A stretch of DNA of 64,000 nucleotides from Epiperipatus broadwayi (Eukaryota > Onychophora > Udeonychophora > Euonychophora > Peripatidae), in NCBI GenBank assembly GCA_028023455.1, contig JAQFVV010006220.1, positions 10,313,916-10,377,915 of the forward strand, given 5' to 3'. The notes under the pieces are model-generated. The model was not told where the DNA came from, searched no databases, and worked only from the letters and a program-made list of their open reading frames with translations. This document shows, in pieces, positions 22,021 to 33,990 of the stretch; position 1 is the first letter of the stretch; each line of letters opens with the position of its first letter. The position numbers were made by a program, and so were the translations under genes.

Positions 22021-22751
22021 TCATTAAATATTGGACATACAATTTTTTTTTTGGTTTCAGTACATGTCAAAACCTAAGATGTTTATGATATATCCAAAAT
22101 GTGGATGTGTGTTTATATAATATATAAACACCAACTAGCATATTTTATGATTATAAACATACACATGAACGTTTGTATATATAAAATATAAATGTTAGTG
22201 GGCGATTATGGCAATATTTAATTACACTATTGTGTTTAGTTTTAATTACCACTAATGAAAGAGTATAGTACAATACATACATATACATAAAAATATACAT
22301 TCTTATTTCTTTATGTAGGAATTTAATCTAAAAATTCGGAAGAGTGAGGTTGTAACTTATTAAAATATCTTTTAATGTTTACATTAAACATAATTCGAAT
22401 TTATTTTTTCAAATATATTACATTTTTCATATTGAATTAATCTATAAAATTTGTGTATTTCATATGTGTATGTATATATATATATACTTGTGTACAGTTA
22501 CATAACTTTAAATATGAATTTGCAAATAATGACAAATATTGAAAAATAAATAAAATTATAAAAGCCACTGGATATAATTCTTACAAAAACAAATATGCTT
22601 TTTTCAGATTTTGAAAAAACTTCCTGTGGTTACTTTTATTTTATTTTTAGATTTTTTTTTTTTTTTTAATTATTAAAGCTAAGTATTCTTAATCTTTCAA
22701 AAGAATAATAAATACATACATGCACACTCCTATATGTGTATTTGTAAACTA
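22008..22751. other. AT-rich non-coding sequence
   Basis: TA-rich tracts near 22110-22190 and 22460-22490; nothing else recognised. Confidence 0.5.
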
Positions 22752-22869
22752 GTCAAGCGTTGTTAGCTGAGAGGTCATCGCAGCCGCCTTGCAAGCAAGT
22801 AGTTGGGTGCAGAGGGTTGTGGGTTCGCCTCCCGGCCGATGCTATGACATAAAAAAATAAAAAAAAATA
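22752..22869 (+). mobile_element. tRNA-derived SINE
   Basis: It contains an A-box-like TAGCTGAGAGG (22764-22774) and a B-box GGTTCGCCTCC (22822-22832), spaced as in tRNA genes, then CCGGCCGATGCTATGACAT and an A-rich tail. The anticodon region is not a clean tRNA fold, and two other copies (58906-59015 and 48141-48206) share the GATGCTATGACA end. These facts make it a SINE rather than a tRNA gene. Transcription would be by RNA polymerase III from the internal boxes. No clear target duplication was found for this copy. Confidence 0.8.
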
Positions 22870-25800
22870 TTTTACTATCTTAACTAAAGAACAAGTAATT
22901 AAATGAAAAAAAAATTTGAGAAGTGGATGCATATTAGACTATAGAAGTCTTTAAAATAGTTTGAAAAATCAAGACATTGTTTGTTTTCATTTAGTTTTTC
23001 TATTTTTGTATGTTTATAGAAGATAATTGTAAATGTACATATGTGCAGAGGCATATGTATATATATAAAGAAAAAACAATAGCATTGGATTTATAAGTTA
23101 ATCCCAAATGTGTATAATTTTGGTAGTTTATTGCAAATTAAGCTGCATAATTCATCTCTGTGCTACTTTTTATCGTTATCTTTTTCATTTTCAATATGAG
23201 TTTATGTTTATATGGCTCTGACAAATTCATTTAAGGATATTTTTTTTTCACTTTTGCCATCATGAATTTATCTAAGTGTTTCAGGGAGCGTTTTTCATTT
23301 TTTCAGTGTTTTATAAAACATTATAGATAATATAGGAAGTGGAAAATCTCTGCAGTTCTCCAGGGAAAGATATTTTCATCATGTATGATCACTAGATCTG
23401 CATGACAAACTAGAAAATTGTCTATTTCAATGGTTTCTATGCGAACACACACAAATTTTTTTTTTTTAATATTATGAATAAAGTATTTACTTTGGATCCA
23501 TTTTATCAGTAAACATGAATTTCTTGAGAATTTTTTTTATTAATGTCATATATTTATTTGCTTCTAGAGTACTGTAAAATGTATACCAAAAAAGTTTTAT
23601 GAGTGATATCAATATATGCAAGATATAATTCTTATAAAATCATATTGAATTACTTTCTGATGAATATTTTTAACAAATGCTTGTCCCAAGGATTTCTCTG
23701 TTTGTTTTTATAGATAGATTCAGATTCTAAGAAGCATCCATATCATTTAATATTTGAGCTTTGGATTATTGGGGGGGTTTTTTGCTGTTAAAAGTTTTTG
23801 GAATAATTCCTGCACAGAAACTCTTGATGTTCGGTAATAAAACTTGATTTTGTTTTAGCAAAATAATAATTTTTTACACTACAATGTTGTTCTTAAGTTT
23901 AAAAGTGCAAACAAAATTTAATTACTATGTCAAGCAGATACAGTTATAATCATAAAATTGTACAATCTTAATTAAACAAATAAAGTTTAGATTTATATAC
24001 ATTTTGAGTATTTACGCACATAAATATATGCACACATAACTAAGAAAGAAAAAAAAAAGGGGGGGGGGGTAATTGAGCATGTTTTATTATATATAATTTT
24101 ATTTTATGTCTAATGAATTTAACTTTCAGCTAATTATGTTGACTATTTAGTTAAATGCAGTGGCATAGACAATGAGTTCAACATCAGAAGTATTTGTAGT
24201 GCAAAATAGAGCTCCTCATCAGAATATATAAAAGAAAATATGACTCTTTTTTAAATAAAGGAATCATACTATGGATTGTAAATATTTATTATGAATTTCA
24301 AATCCAAATTTATGGGGTGTTACATTTAATATATGATAATTTACATGGAATAAAAGGGTTTATTAGTTATGGATAAATTAATAAATTTATACTGTATTAT
24401 TTGACATAAAGAAAAAACAAAATTAAATGATTTACAAACAATTATGCTTGTGGATGATGAATGTGTATGTATATATATATCTGTGTATTTATGTATTTTT
24501 ATTCATTTATTACCATATGTATATGTATGTCATTATATATATATACATATTGCAAATTTTAATATATATTTTAAGTATGGCTATTTTTTTTTTTGGTTGA
24601 TGAGTAAGATATTATTATTTCAAAGCCAATTTTAAGCTTGATTTAATTAAAAATTCTATATGCATGCAGTTAATTTTTTTTGGTTTTATCTTTTTTTTTA
24701 ATACTAATATTGTATTTATAATGAAAATAATAAACAACAAAAAAAATATTGACTTGTTGGAAAGAATTATGAAAATTTATTATGCAAGAGAAAAAGTGTG
24801 CTCTATTCAATAAAATTTATTAATAGTCTTGTAATATTTTTATTACTTGTATATATGTTTAAAAAAAAAAAATCTTAAAAGAATTGTATAACAAAACAAT
24901 TTTAATTCTATAAATTTGTACTGTGTAAAATATAAAAGTTAATAAAATTTAATATTTTATTAAATAATTATGATTTTTTTCTTATTTATATACATTTCTC
25001 CAGATTTATTTATATGTATGTAATTATAAGGAACTTTAACTCAGAACATTAAACTCTACACAGTTATTCAATCCATCTTATACAACTGTTATACATGACC
25101 ACATACATAAATGGATGAACAAATAGATTGATATATAGAGATAGATAAGTAGATGAGTGGACAGATAGACAAACATGTAGCTAAGCAGTTTGTAAAAATT
25201 GATAAAAATTTGTATCCTTGATATCTATCAAAAATTCGTTTTCTATTTCAATGTATTTGACAGTCTCCCAATTAAATGGCATTTGGTTAGCATGGAAAAT
25301 GGTAATTTATATTCTTATTGAGAAACTTTCATTATAAAATCTAACTCCATGATATATTGTTTGAATATGGATGAAACTTTTTTTTTTTTCCCAAATAGCT
25401 GAAAATTTCTATGCAATCTTAGAATTTTATATGTTGATGTAACCCACCTGTATCCAATTTAGTTATTTATACAATTAATGGGTGACAAACAGACTAATAA
25501 TAGGAAGGAAAATTCATAACTTTATAAGAAACAGTTCACTAATATGGTATTATTTCCTTAATTAAGCTGGTGGATTATTTAACATATATACATACTGAAG
25601 TCCTTTCAAATATAATTGCTATTGTATTTTTGTCTTATTTATTTCATTTGTATAATCACCAAACCCTGGCTTTCAGTTGATAAGTTTTGTAATAAATTTT
25701 AAAATCTAAATACTGCAATCATTAAGTTGTGTGCAAAATGCCACAAATGAAAATTGATTCTGTATAGGTTCATTTTTGCTCTATGTTCCAGATTTTCTAA

Positions 25801-27569
25801 AGTTTGCCAATAAATCTGATTTTCAATAGAAACTAAATCTACAAAACTATTGTTTGCTATAAAAATAGTGTAAAATTTTATTTGGGTTAGAAAAAAGAAG
25901 TATTAGCTCTATAATTTTAAAATGTTTATTATCATAATTTTTTTTTATCAACAAGTGAACAATGAATTTGGAATAAAATATTATTTTGATATAAATATTT
26001 GAGAAATATAAAATACTTCTCCAATATTTTCAGAATAAATGTTTGATATTCTTTTTGTTGAAGCTTCTAATCAATAATGCAAAAGATAAAATTTTAATAA
26101 TGCTAAAGATAGCATGATGAACATGAAAGTAATGTAATGTATATATATAAAATCATTTATTTTTGTGGAATATTGTATATTAGTGAATCTTGATATTCTT
26201 TCAAGAAGAGATTTTGAGAATAATGAGCGTGAAAGTATATAAAATAAAGAATACTTTGCTTTAATATTATTTCTTCATTTTTGATCTCCTCTTTTTTTAC
26301 ATTTAATTACAGTAGACTAAGGAAAATTTCATAAGTATCAATATGTTGAATATTGAATTAAAAATATTTATTGCTATATCTTTCATGTGCCAAGTTTTAT
26401 CTTGCTTATTATGTTTGCATAATACTATTGATTGTTGCATCTGTTAAATCTGATAAATTATCAGAAATAGAACTTAAATTAAGATTGAGTTTGATTGAAG
26501 TAATCCTTCTATATTAAATATTAGTTATTGTTATTTTGAGATTTATTTTCAATTCTCTTATTTTCTTCGTCAGTCAATAGGTCTTGTAAATCATTAACGT
26601 TCATTCAAAGCTTTAGTTTAGGTGTTTATTTTGGTTTTCTATTGTTTTGAAGATTTTTTTTTTTTTTTTGTGAAATTTTTTGTTTAGGATACATGGTCTT
26701 GTATAACAAAATTGTAACAATATTAATGGTCATTTTTATCTGACTTTATGATGCTTTGCAGATAAATTTTATCTGCTGCTTCATGATTTTGGATTGTAAT
26801 AATAAATATATTTATATATTAATCTGTATTAAATATTGTTTGTATTTTTTTACATTTGGTACTTGTTTTATATTTGTTTGTACTTTTGTGGCAGATATGA
26901 CTTGATATTATTTTAAGTATCCATTGGGCAGATATGCTTAATGTGTCTTTAAATTATTTAAAATATGAACTTGGAAGATATGCTTGATCCCATTTAAAAG
27001 ATTTTTTACTTCCATCTTTATCTGTGATATCAGTAATAGATTTACAATTTTTATAGTTGTATGGCTAACCTTTTAACTTCTTTATATTTATTTCCTTCCC
27101 ATGCAGATTATAAATGTTGCAATTTAACCTTGTCCTGGTGGAACAATAATATCAGCAGCTTCTCTTAAACAATACTCCTAAGTTATAAATAACTTTAAAA
27201 AAAAAAAATTGGATTGCATTTTTCAGATTTAGGTTTCTACTTTATTAAAGACCATCCATAACTGTGTTAAGATTCCAATAATAGCATCCTTTTCTGAAGA
27301 ACCATATGAATGTGTGTTAAAATAAAAAAATCAAATTCATTTTCTATTAAAATATTGATAAACTAGTAATTAATGATCATTATTAGTTTATATATACTCG
27401 AATAAAGAAAGCTTCCGAAGTAAAAAAGATAATCAAGTTGAAGAAAAAAATACATTGAACAAATAATAAATAGTAACAAATTCTTCAGTTAGGCTTACCT
27501 TTCAATGCAAGCCATAGTAATCAATGGATGCTAGGGGGTTTTGCATAAAATACTTATCTAGTGCCTATT
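22870..27569. other. AT-rich non-coding sequence
   Basis: No gene or element recognised across ~4.7 kb. It holds a run of ten or more G at about 24060, TA tracts around 24470 and 24530, and many T runs. Confidence 0.5.
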
Positions 27570-27800
27570 CATCCAATATCTCCAGACTTGTTTCTAGCTT
27601 GTGGCTTTCATGAGGAGTGTTGAATTTGAGAGTACTGTACCTAAATCTTGGAAACTAATGTAACCATCTAGCAGTCACTTTTTATCTATTTATTTAACTA
27701 TAAGGTTATGAACCCAAGATCAAAACATGTTTTTAATTTAAGCTAATTTGATTATATAATGAGTTCAGTATCTATACATTTTGGTGTCTTTGGTTTTTTA
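27570..27800. repeat. Member of a diverged dispersed repeat family
   Basis: It contains CTTGTTTCTAGCTTGTGGC followed by TTTCATGA, similar to the complements of 42280-42350 and 49540-49620 and to 54750-54830. By eye, identity is low (about 60-70%). Confidence 0.4.
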
Positions 27801-27917
27801 ATAACCATAGTCACCATTATCTTATGGCAGGATTGGTATAAACCAGGGGAGGCCAAACTTTTAGATGTTGGGGGTTACTTTTTTGGTGAAAGTATCTGAG
27901 GGTGACTACATTTTTTT

Positions 27918-27991
27918 CAGGGTTTCGAACCGGAAACCAGAAAAAAAAAAACTTTTGCCAGAACGGAAAAAAATAACGGTTCGAAGTCCTG
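27918..27991. mobile_element. 74-bp hAT-type MITE
   Basis: Nearly only termini: CAGGGTTTCGAACCGG at the left and, reverse complemented, CAGGACTTCGAACCG at the right, flanked by T runs that could be the 8-bp duplication. Inserted close to the left end of the larger hAT. Confidence 0.7.
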
Positions 27992-28316
27992 TTTTTTTTA
28001 GAATTGGTGTTTTTTTTTTTTTATAAGGGTTTTTTAGGTACTCACAAATATTGGTTGACTGATGATTTTTTTTTTAAGATACGAACAGTATTTTACTATG
28101 ACTACTATTAAATTACTTCAGCTCTCTCTAGTATTACAATTTGTCCATGACATTTTATAAAATATTTATTAAATTACTTATAAAAAAATATTTTCTAGAA
28201 CTGGTCCTGAATTTTAAGAAAAATTTCAAGAAAAAAAAATTTGTTTTAGAATGGTATTAAAATAAATTAGATCCAAATTTAAAAAAAAAAAAAAAATTAC
28301 AAAGTAAAAAAAAAAT

Positions 28317-30100
28317 TTATTTTGATGACCATTGGCATTGCATAGTTTCGGCAAGTTTGTCAAAATGTGTCTCGTATAAACTCAAACTAATTCTTGAACA
28401 CAATTCCAAATGTAGATCCAATAATTGTGACCTATGTTTAGTTTTTATTGCATTCATGCAAGAAAATGCTGATTTGCACAAATATGTTGAACCAGAAAAT
28501 ACACTGAAATATGTAGCAACTCCAAATATTTGGATATTTATCCCTGATTATTATTATCCAGAAGCTCTCATTTGTACCCATTGATTTTAAATGTATATCA
28601 CATTTAATATTTATTATTTTTTCTTTGAGGCTCACTAAATTTGTATGTAGAAATTCATTTAATTTTATAGTGATATCTTCGATATTGATATTAACATTAA
28701 ATGGATAAAACAAAAAACTAGTGATATTTTCAAGTTTGTCAAATTCCATGAATATTCCCTTCAAATTCCTTTATGAGGAATATTATATTTTCAACATTTG
28801 TTGTAGATTTAGACTTGTCAATAATATTTTTGAAATGTTATAATTTATGATGTTTCAATTGTATTATAAGCATACTTAATTTTTCCTTGAATGACTTCAA
28901 AGTGCTTATCATAACTATTATTGTTTATCTTTTCCTTATAATTCTACATTTAAGTTATTTAGTTTTTCTGTACTATCGCAGAAAAAGGCGAGGTCAAGAA
29001 GCCTTTTTTTGTCATTCAGTTGTGGATATGAATCACTTTTAGTTTCCAAAAATGATCTTATTTGTGATAGAAATTCTCCGAATCTGATTTAAAATTTTGC
29101 TTCACTTTTTTTACATCAATATGTAATAATTCACTATATTCATTCTCGCATTCCTTTAGCAAATCCCAGAATTGATGCCATAACAAGTTTTTTGATCTTA
29201 TTTTATTAACAATTTTGAACGCAACACTCATAACATGATTAAATTTCAATATTTTGAACACAAGACATGCCAAGGTATAATGTAATGATAGTCCATAAAA
29301 CTAGGTATATTAGTATCATTTTTATACAGGGACACAAAATCAGTTTTACTGCCAGTCATTGCAGGGGTTCCATCAATAGTTATTGATACTAATTTGTGAA
29401 TTGGAAAATTCATTTGTACAATGTAATTCTTGAATAAATCATAAATATCTTTATCTCTTGTCTATTTGAATTGGAATAATTGTTAATAATTCTTCTGTGA
29501 CTAACATATTAAAAACCATGCAAATAAAAATACATAATTGTGCACTACCTGTATATCAGTAGATTTGTCAAACTGTAGTGATAAAAGTTACAATTGTTAA
29601 TGTTTTTATGTAAAGTATCTTCCAAGATTTTGACTAGTTTCTTCAGTCTTATGTTATGCATGATTGTGTTTCGTGATAATGACATATTGTTGATAGAAGT
29701 CATTAATTCAGATTTATTCTTAAAATTTTCAAATAATAACTTCACCAGCTTTGATGAAGGCTTCTTTCCATATTTGTCCATTTTGAAAGGGCTTATTGTA
29801 TTTAATTAAAGTATCAGTGCAATCGTAATAGTTTTTGAGTTTGTATTTGAGAAAAAAATTTTGTTGCAGAGTGAGTTGCATCTTTAGCTGTTGTACTTTA
29901 GCTTTTCTTAAAGCAGTGCTTCATGGATAATCATTTTCATAATTTTTATGAATAGTGCAAAAATGTATTTCAACATTGGCTTTCTTCAGTAAAGCCACTT
30001 GCACACTGCAAATAATACATACACATTTGTTTTTGATCATAATAAAAATATAACTTCCCATTTGTTATGATAGTGATAAGTTTTTATTTTTTTCGCCCCT
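28317..30100 (-). pseudogene. hAT transposase, ZBED/GTF2IRD2-like, broken
   Basis: Reading from about 30100 down: a BED-type finger (CVCIICSVQVALLKKAN, then HFCTIH); a helical region with SLSRNTIMHNIR; LQFDKSTDI, whose Asp would be the first catalytic residue; ITIDGTPAMTG with the second; FNHVMSVAFKIVNKIRSKN and ENEYSELLHIDV, matching the conserved block before the RW motif; finally FGVATYFSVFSGSTYLCKSA with MNAIKTKHRSQL, the C-terminal dimerisation region carrying the third acidic site, and a stop at 28317-28319. Several frameshifts, for example at about 29545, separate these blocks. When intact, it would bind the TIRs in the nucleus and cut and paste the element. Family is from motif recognition. 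Confidence 0.85.
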
Positions 30101-30330
30101 TGTACTTGATTTATTCATTATAATCCTGTTGTATATTCACTTGCCAATAAATAAAAAAGAAATAATACAAGTCAAAAAAAAATTATCACTAGTAAAGATG
30201 AAAAAATATTTATTAACTTTTAAGCACATCTCTAAAAGTTCGGCATTTACAAACATGATCAATAAGTCAAAATAAGAGTCAAAGATCCAATTCATAGATC
30301 ACATGACCCTATCTCTTAAGCTTGTAAGTT

Positions 30331-30854
30331 ATAAACAGTGAGGATTGCCAATTCCTCTACAAATGCTTAGCCAGAGCCAGCACTTAAAATATCTCTGTCA
30401 GGAACCCCTCCCCAAACCCCTGACCATGGTTTCGTGCTTTGGCACTCCTCAGAGAGGTGTCAGGGTAGGTTCAGACACTAGATCTAAAAATACCAACCCA
30501 AAGCCAAGCACTTATCTAAAAGTTATCTATTGAGTGGAAAATCTGAAATTTTCAGACCTCTACATGTCTTCAAACCCAGCTATCCAACTCAAGTAGCTAT
30601 ATGGGGCTGATGGATCTTCAGCCATACCATATATTAGTAGTCATAGCAATATAAAATTGCATAAGACTTTTGGCTTTGGGTTGGTATTTTTAGATCTAGT
30701 GTCTGAACCTACCCTGACACCTCTCTGAAGAGTGCCAAAGCACGAAACCATGGTCAGGGGTTTGGGGAGGGGTTCCTGATATATTTTAAGTGCTGGCTCT
30801 GGCTAAGCATTTATCATAAAGCTTGTAGAGGAATTGGCAATCCTCACTGTTTAT
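30331..30854. mobile_element. 524-bp foldback element nested in the hAT
   Basis: Arms 30331-30512 and 30661-30854 are inverted repeats, about 95% identical by eye apart from a 12-bp indel near the outer ends. They are richer in GC than the host element (ACCATGG, CCCCTCCCC). ATGATCAATAAGTC occurs at 30257-30270 and 30853-30866, just beyond, and could be a 14-bp flanking duplication, although 60 bp separate it from the left arm. No ORF of substance. Confidence 0.75.
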
Positions 30855-32303
30855 GATCAATAAGTCTTTGATTCTAATTACTATTTTCTATAAATACTAA
30901 TATTTATCACTGATAATAGACTAACATTAATCATCACTATTCTTAGGACTGAGTTAAAATAATTACAAGTTATTTATACTCGCAGTCTTTCTCTGACCAA
31001 TTCTTGTGGAGCCTGTCAGACTTGCACATAAAAAGATCTCTGATCTGTTTTTGTCCTATCCAGTTATTGGTACCTACAGAGGTACAGTCTCTGGGAACAA
31101 TTTTCTCGTGAAAAATTGCTATAACTTTCCATACAGCTTCTACTTTGGATCCTTTTTCAAAAGTCCAATATACTCGACTGCAGGCAGCAGCATTCATGAA
31201 AAGTAAAAAAGCACAAGCTCTTTTTTGCACACAATATTTATATCTATCACTGTTTCATATCTGGTATTAATATTATAATTGATGATCATTATTTTACTTT
31301 GGACTATTCCATGATAGAATTAAGTTTTTCACCAAAATTATCCATTAAGCTTTAATTGTATATGTGCACATTCCTTTCACTGCAATTAGTCTTTTCAATA
31401 TTAATTGTGCTAACAATTTTTTACTTTTTTGTTTAATTAGTTTTAAAAATAGCTTTCTGCTCTAATTAAACAGTGATATCTTTTTTCTACAATTAATTTA
31501 ACAGACATTTACTGAATTGTCATTCCATTTTATTTTATCCTTCAGCAATCTTTTTTCATTGCTCTTGACTTAAATCACTTTCTTATATTTAACTTTCTTT
31601 CTGTTCTCTTTTTTCTGGAGTAATTAAACATGGTTTTATAACTTATACAAAATTAAAGTTAATCAATATTTTTACCAAAATATAATAAATCCTGAATTTA
31701 TTTTTTGATTTTTATAAAATTTTTGTTTTTTTGTATTTTTTTATTCACTTGTATAATTAATAAGTAAATATGAGTAAGGATATTTAAAACACATCCCTCT
31801 CCTAGGGTGGCACGAATAATTTAATTAGTCATAAAGTTTGTTTCTTGCTTTGATACCTATTTTGTATTTTTTTTTGTCCTGTTTTTTTTTTAAATCTCCT
31901 TGGGGATTATTTGCTAGCTAGACAAAGTGTTTAAAAAAGTTCACAACTTTTTTGTTTAAAATCAGTTCATTAAAATCCTTGTTTCTCCAGGACAAGATAT
32001 TTTCATTTCTCCTTGGGAAAATGGCAATTAAATATTTCTAAGAATTTTAGCTCTAGCATTATACAAAAATAATTTAATCCTTTCCAGCTTCTTCCAATCT
32101 GACTTTATTTTTGAGATCGCCAATAGCAACAGGTGTTATTTTAAATTTAACTTTTTTTAAACAAGAATAATTTTAAATGTTTACTTTTTTTATATTCAAA
32201 TCGGCTCTGAATTTATCACTATAATTTGTCAATGTTCATATCAGTTTCGTTGTCAACTTCCAGAGACCACGTAGTCTACATCTTGGCCATCCCTGGTATA
32301 AAC

Positions 32304-32599
32304 CATGTGATGTTTTAACAAGTAATAAGTGTAGGCTTCTGCACATACCCACTTGTTAAAGAAAGGGTATAACGTCATAAATGAATACTGACATCTAATT
32401 AAATATTAATATTAAAAATGTGAATCACTGATTGATGAAAATAAAGATATATCATGGCATTAACTGGTCATACAGTTGCAATAATAAATCTTTCATAAGG
32501 TTGATTTATTTATTCATTTAGTGAAAGAATTTTTTAAAAATAACTTAAGTATTAATAAAATATCATAAAGAAACTTGTAAAAATTTTAAGCATGAGGTA
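32304..32599. other. Non-coding sequence
   Basis: Nothing recognised between the hAT and the decayed LINE. Confidence 0.5.
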
Positions 32600-33990
32600 G
32601 ATTAACTCCTGGCTTTATTAAGTTTTTTAGTTCTGCTATTATGGTCATAGATTTGGCAATCATTAATTAAAATATTTTATAGTTTGTTTCTCTACAGTTA
32701 CAGAGGTCAGTGACTATAAAATTCCATTTATGAAATATATGAGTGAAATAACCATGGATTGCCATGAATCTTGATGAGACTCCAATTATATCTAAGAAGA
32801 TCAAACCCAACTGATTTTTTTGTTGGAGCTAGAAAAATAAATTTCTTTGGAAATCTCATAAAAATTATATTTTTCACACCATAATTCTTTTTGTGTTGAA
32901 CATCCAAGAAAGGGATTTCATTTGAGGTGAGTTTTAGATAATGAAATTATGTCTTGAATTATTGGTAAGGGCTGATCTGCTTAACAACCTTTTATATACT
33001 TACTCTAAAGCAACTTCTCTTCGGATATCTGTAGAAAATTATGTTGAAGAACCAGAAGCCAATGCAACAAAATAGACTTTAATGTGCCAGTAATATTTTT
33101 CATTCTAATAGTTGCGTGAATATTCAAAAGTTTAGTGTTGAAACTTTTTTTTTCCAAACAGGGGCATCACATAGAGGAACACAATAATGCTAAGAAAGTT
33201 GTTTGTAAAATATTTGTCTTACTATTCCATGTAGTGCCAGCTCACTTAAGAGGCTTATTTTTAAAAAATAATTTTGATCTAACCTTAGATAAATGAAAAT
33301 AAATTAGGCTATGGTCTAAAGTTACTTTTAAATACCACAAGATAGGATTAAATTTTTGTCTATTATTGCAAAAGATTATCAGATTACAAGAGTTTCCTAT
33401 TGTTTAGATAAAGAATTTAACATATTATCTTCATTGGATTATGAATAAATTTCTAGTCTTTGAAATAAATTTACAATAACTTCATATTCTTAGTGAATAT
33501 TTCTTCTATTTTTGGTGATTCTTTTGAGAAATCAAAGCAATATCTGCCATAGATACATTTCCTGTATTTTTTTATGGAAGATTACTGATTAATATATTAA
33601 ATTCTGAGAGAATTGAATCTTGTGGTAGAATGTTCTGTAAAATTTTGTATCTATTGCAATTGTCATTTAATGTCTTGAATTTTTCTTTTGGAGGCCATTG
33701 TGTTAAATAATAGTTTTTTTTGCATTTAAAAATTTTAGAAAGCCATTTTTTAAAGTGAATTATATATAAAACTTGTTCACAGCAATTTCTTCCTGGCCTA
33801 AAACCTGCCTGCTCCATGGGCAGATAAACTATTGGCAAAATTCTTGGTAGTATTATTTTTTCAAACAGCTTATAAAGAAAATAGTATCAATGATTTTTTG
33901 AAACATTGTTGGATTTTTGAATGAATAATATTACTAAATAGTTTTGCTGACTATGTTTTTGAATTTAGGTACTAAATTTTTTAGACTCTA
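32600..33990 (-). pseudogene. LINE reverse transcriptase, 3' half of a split element
   Basis: Minus-strand blocks in order: YKLFEKIILPRILPIVYLP then MEQAGFRPGRNCCEQVL (RT region before motif A; ORF at 33572-33838), NILPQDSILSEFN (motif B, usually GLPQGSVLSP.LFN), ADIALISQ (from ADDIALASQ, motif C), then KFNPILWYLKVTLDHSL (the usual PKYLGVTLDR.L) and degraded C-terminal sequence. Motif A itself is missing. It is the Jockey/CR1-like type with an apurinic nuclease. Its N-terminal half lies at 37100-38600, on the same strand. Many stops. Confidence 0.75.

Larger units (their letters stand above)
27836..32303 (-). mobile_element. hAT DNA transposon, 4.45 kb, perfect 8-bp target duplication
   Basis: The element is 27844-32295. 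Its ends are CAGGGGAGGCCAAAC and, reverse complemented, CAGGGATGGCCAAG, the classic hAT type of terminus. The 8-bp duplication GTATAAAC is at 27836-27843 and 32296-32303. The transposase frame is on the minus strand at 28317-30100. Nested inside are a 74-bp hAT MITE (27918-27991) and a foldback element (30331-30854). The ~1.4 kb between the foldback and the right end has no recognised coding sequence; a frame at 30970-31230 (minus) is unassigned. Confidence 0.9.

Noticed and set aside
22752-22869. Functional tRNA gene
   Set aside because: Anticodon and acceptor arms do not fold cleanly, an A-rich tail follows, and the same 3' end recurs in two other dispersed copies.
28357-29809. Plus-strand frames at 28357-28584 and 29594-29809
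   Set aside because: They are antisense to conserved transposase blocks of the minus-strand hAT.
30345-30533. 62-codon frame in GC-richer sequence
   Set aside because: Lies wholly in one arm of the foldback element and has no motif.
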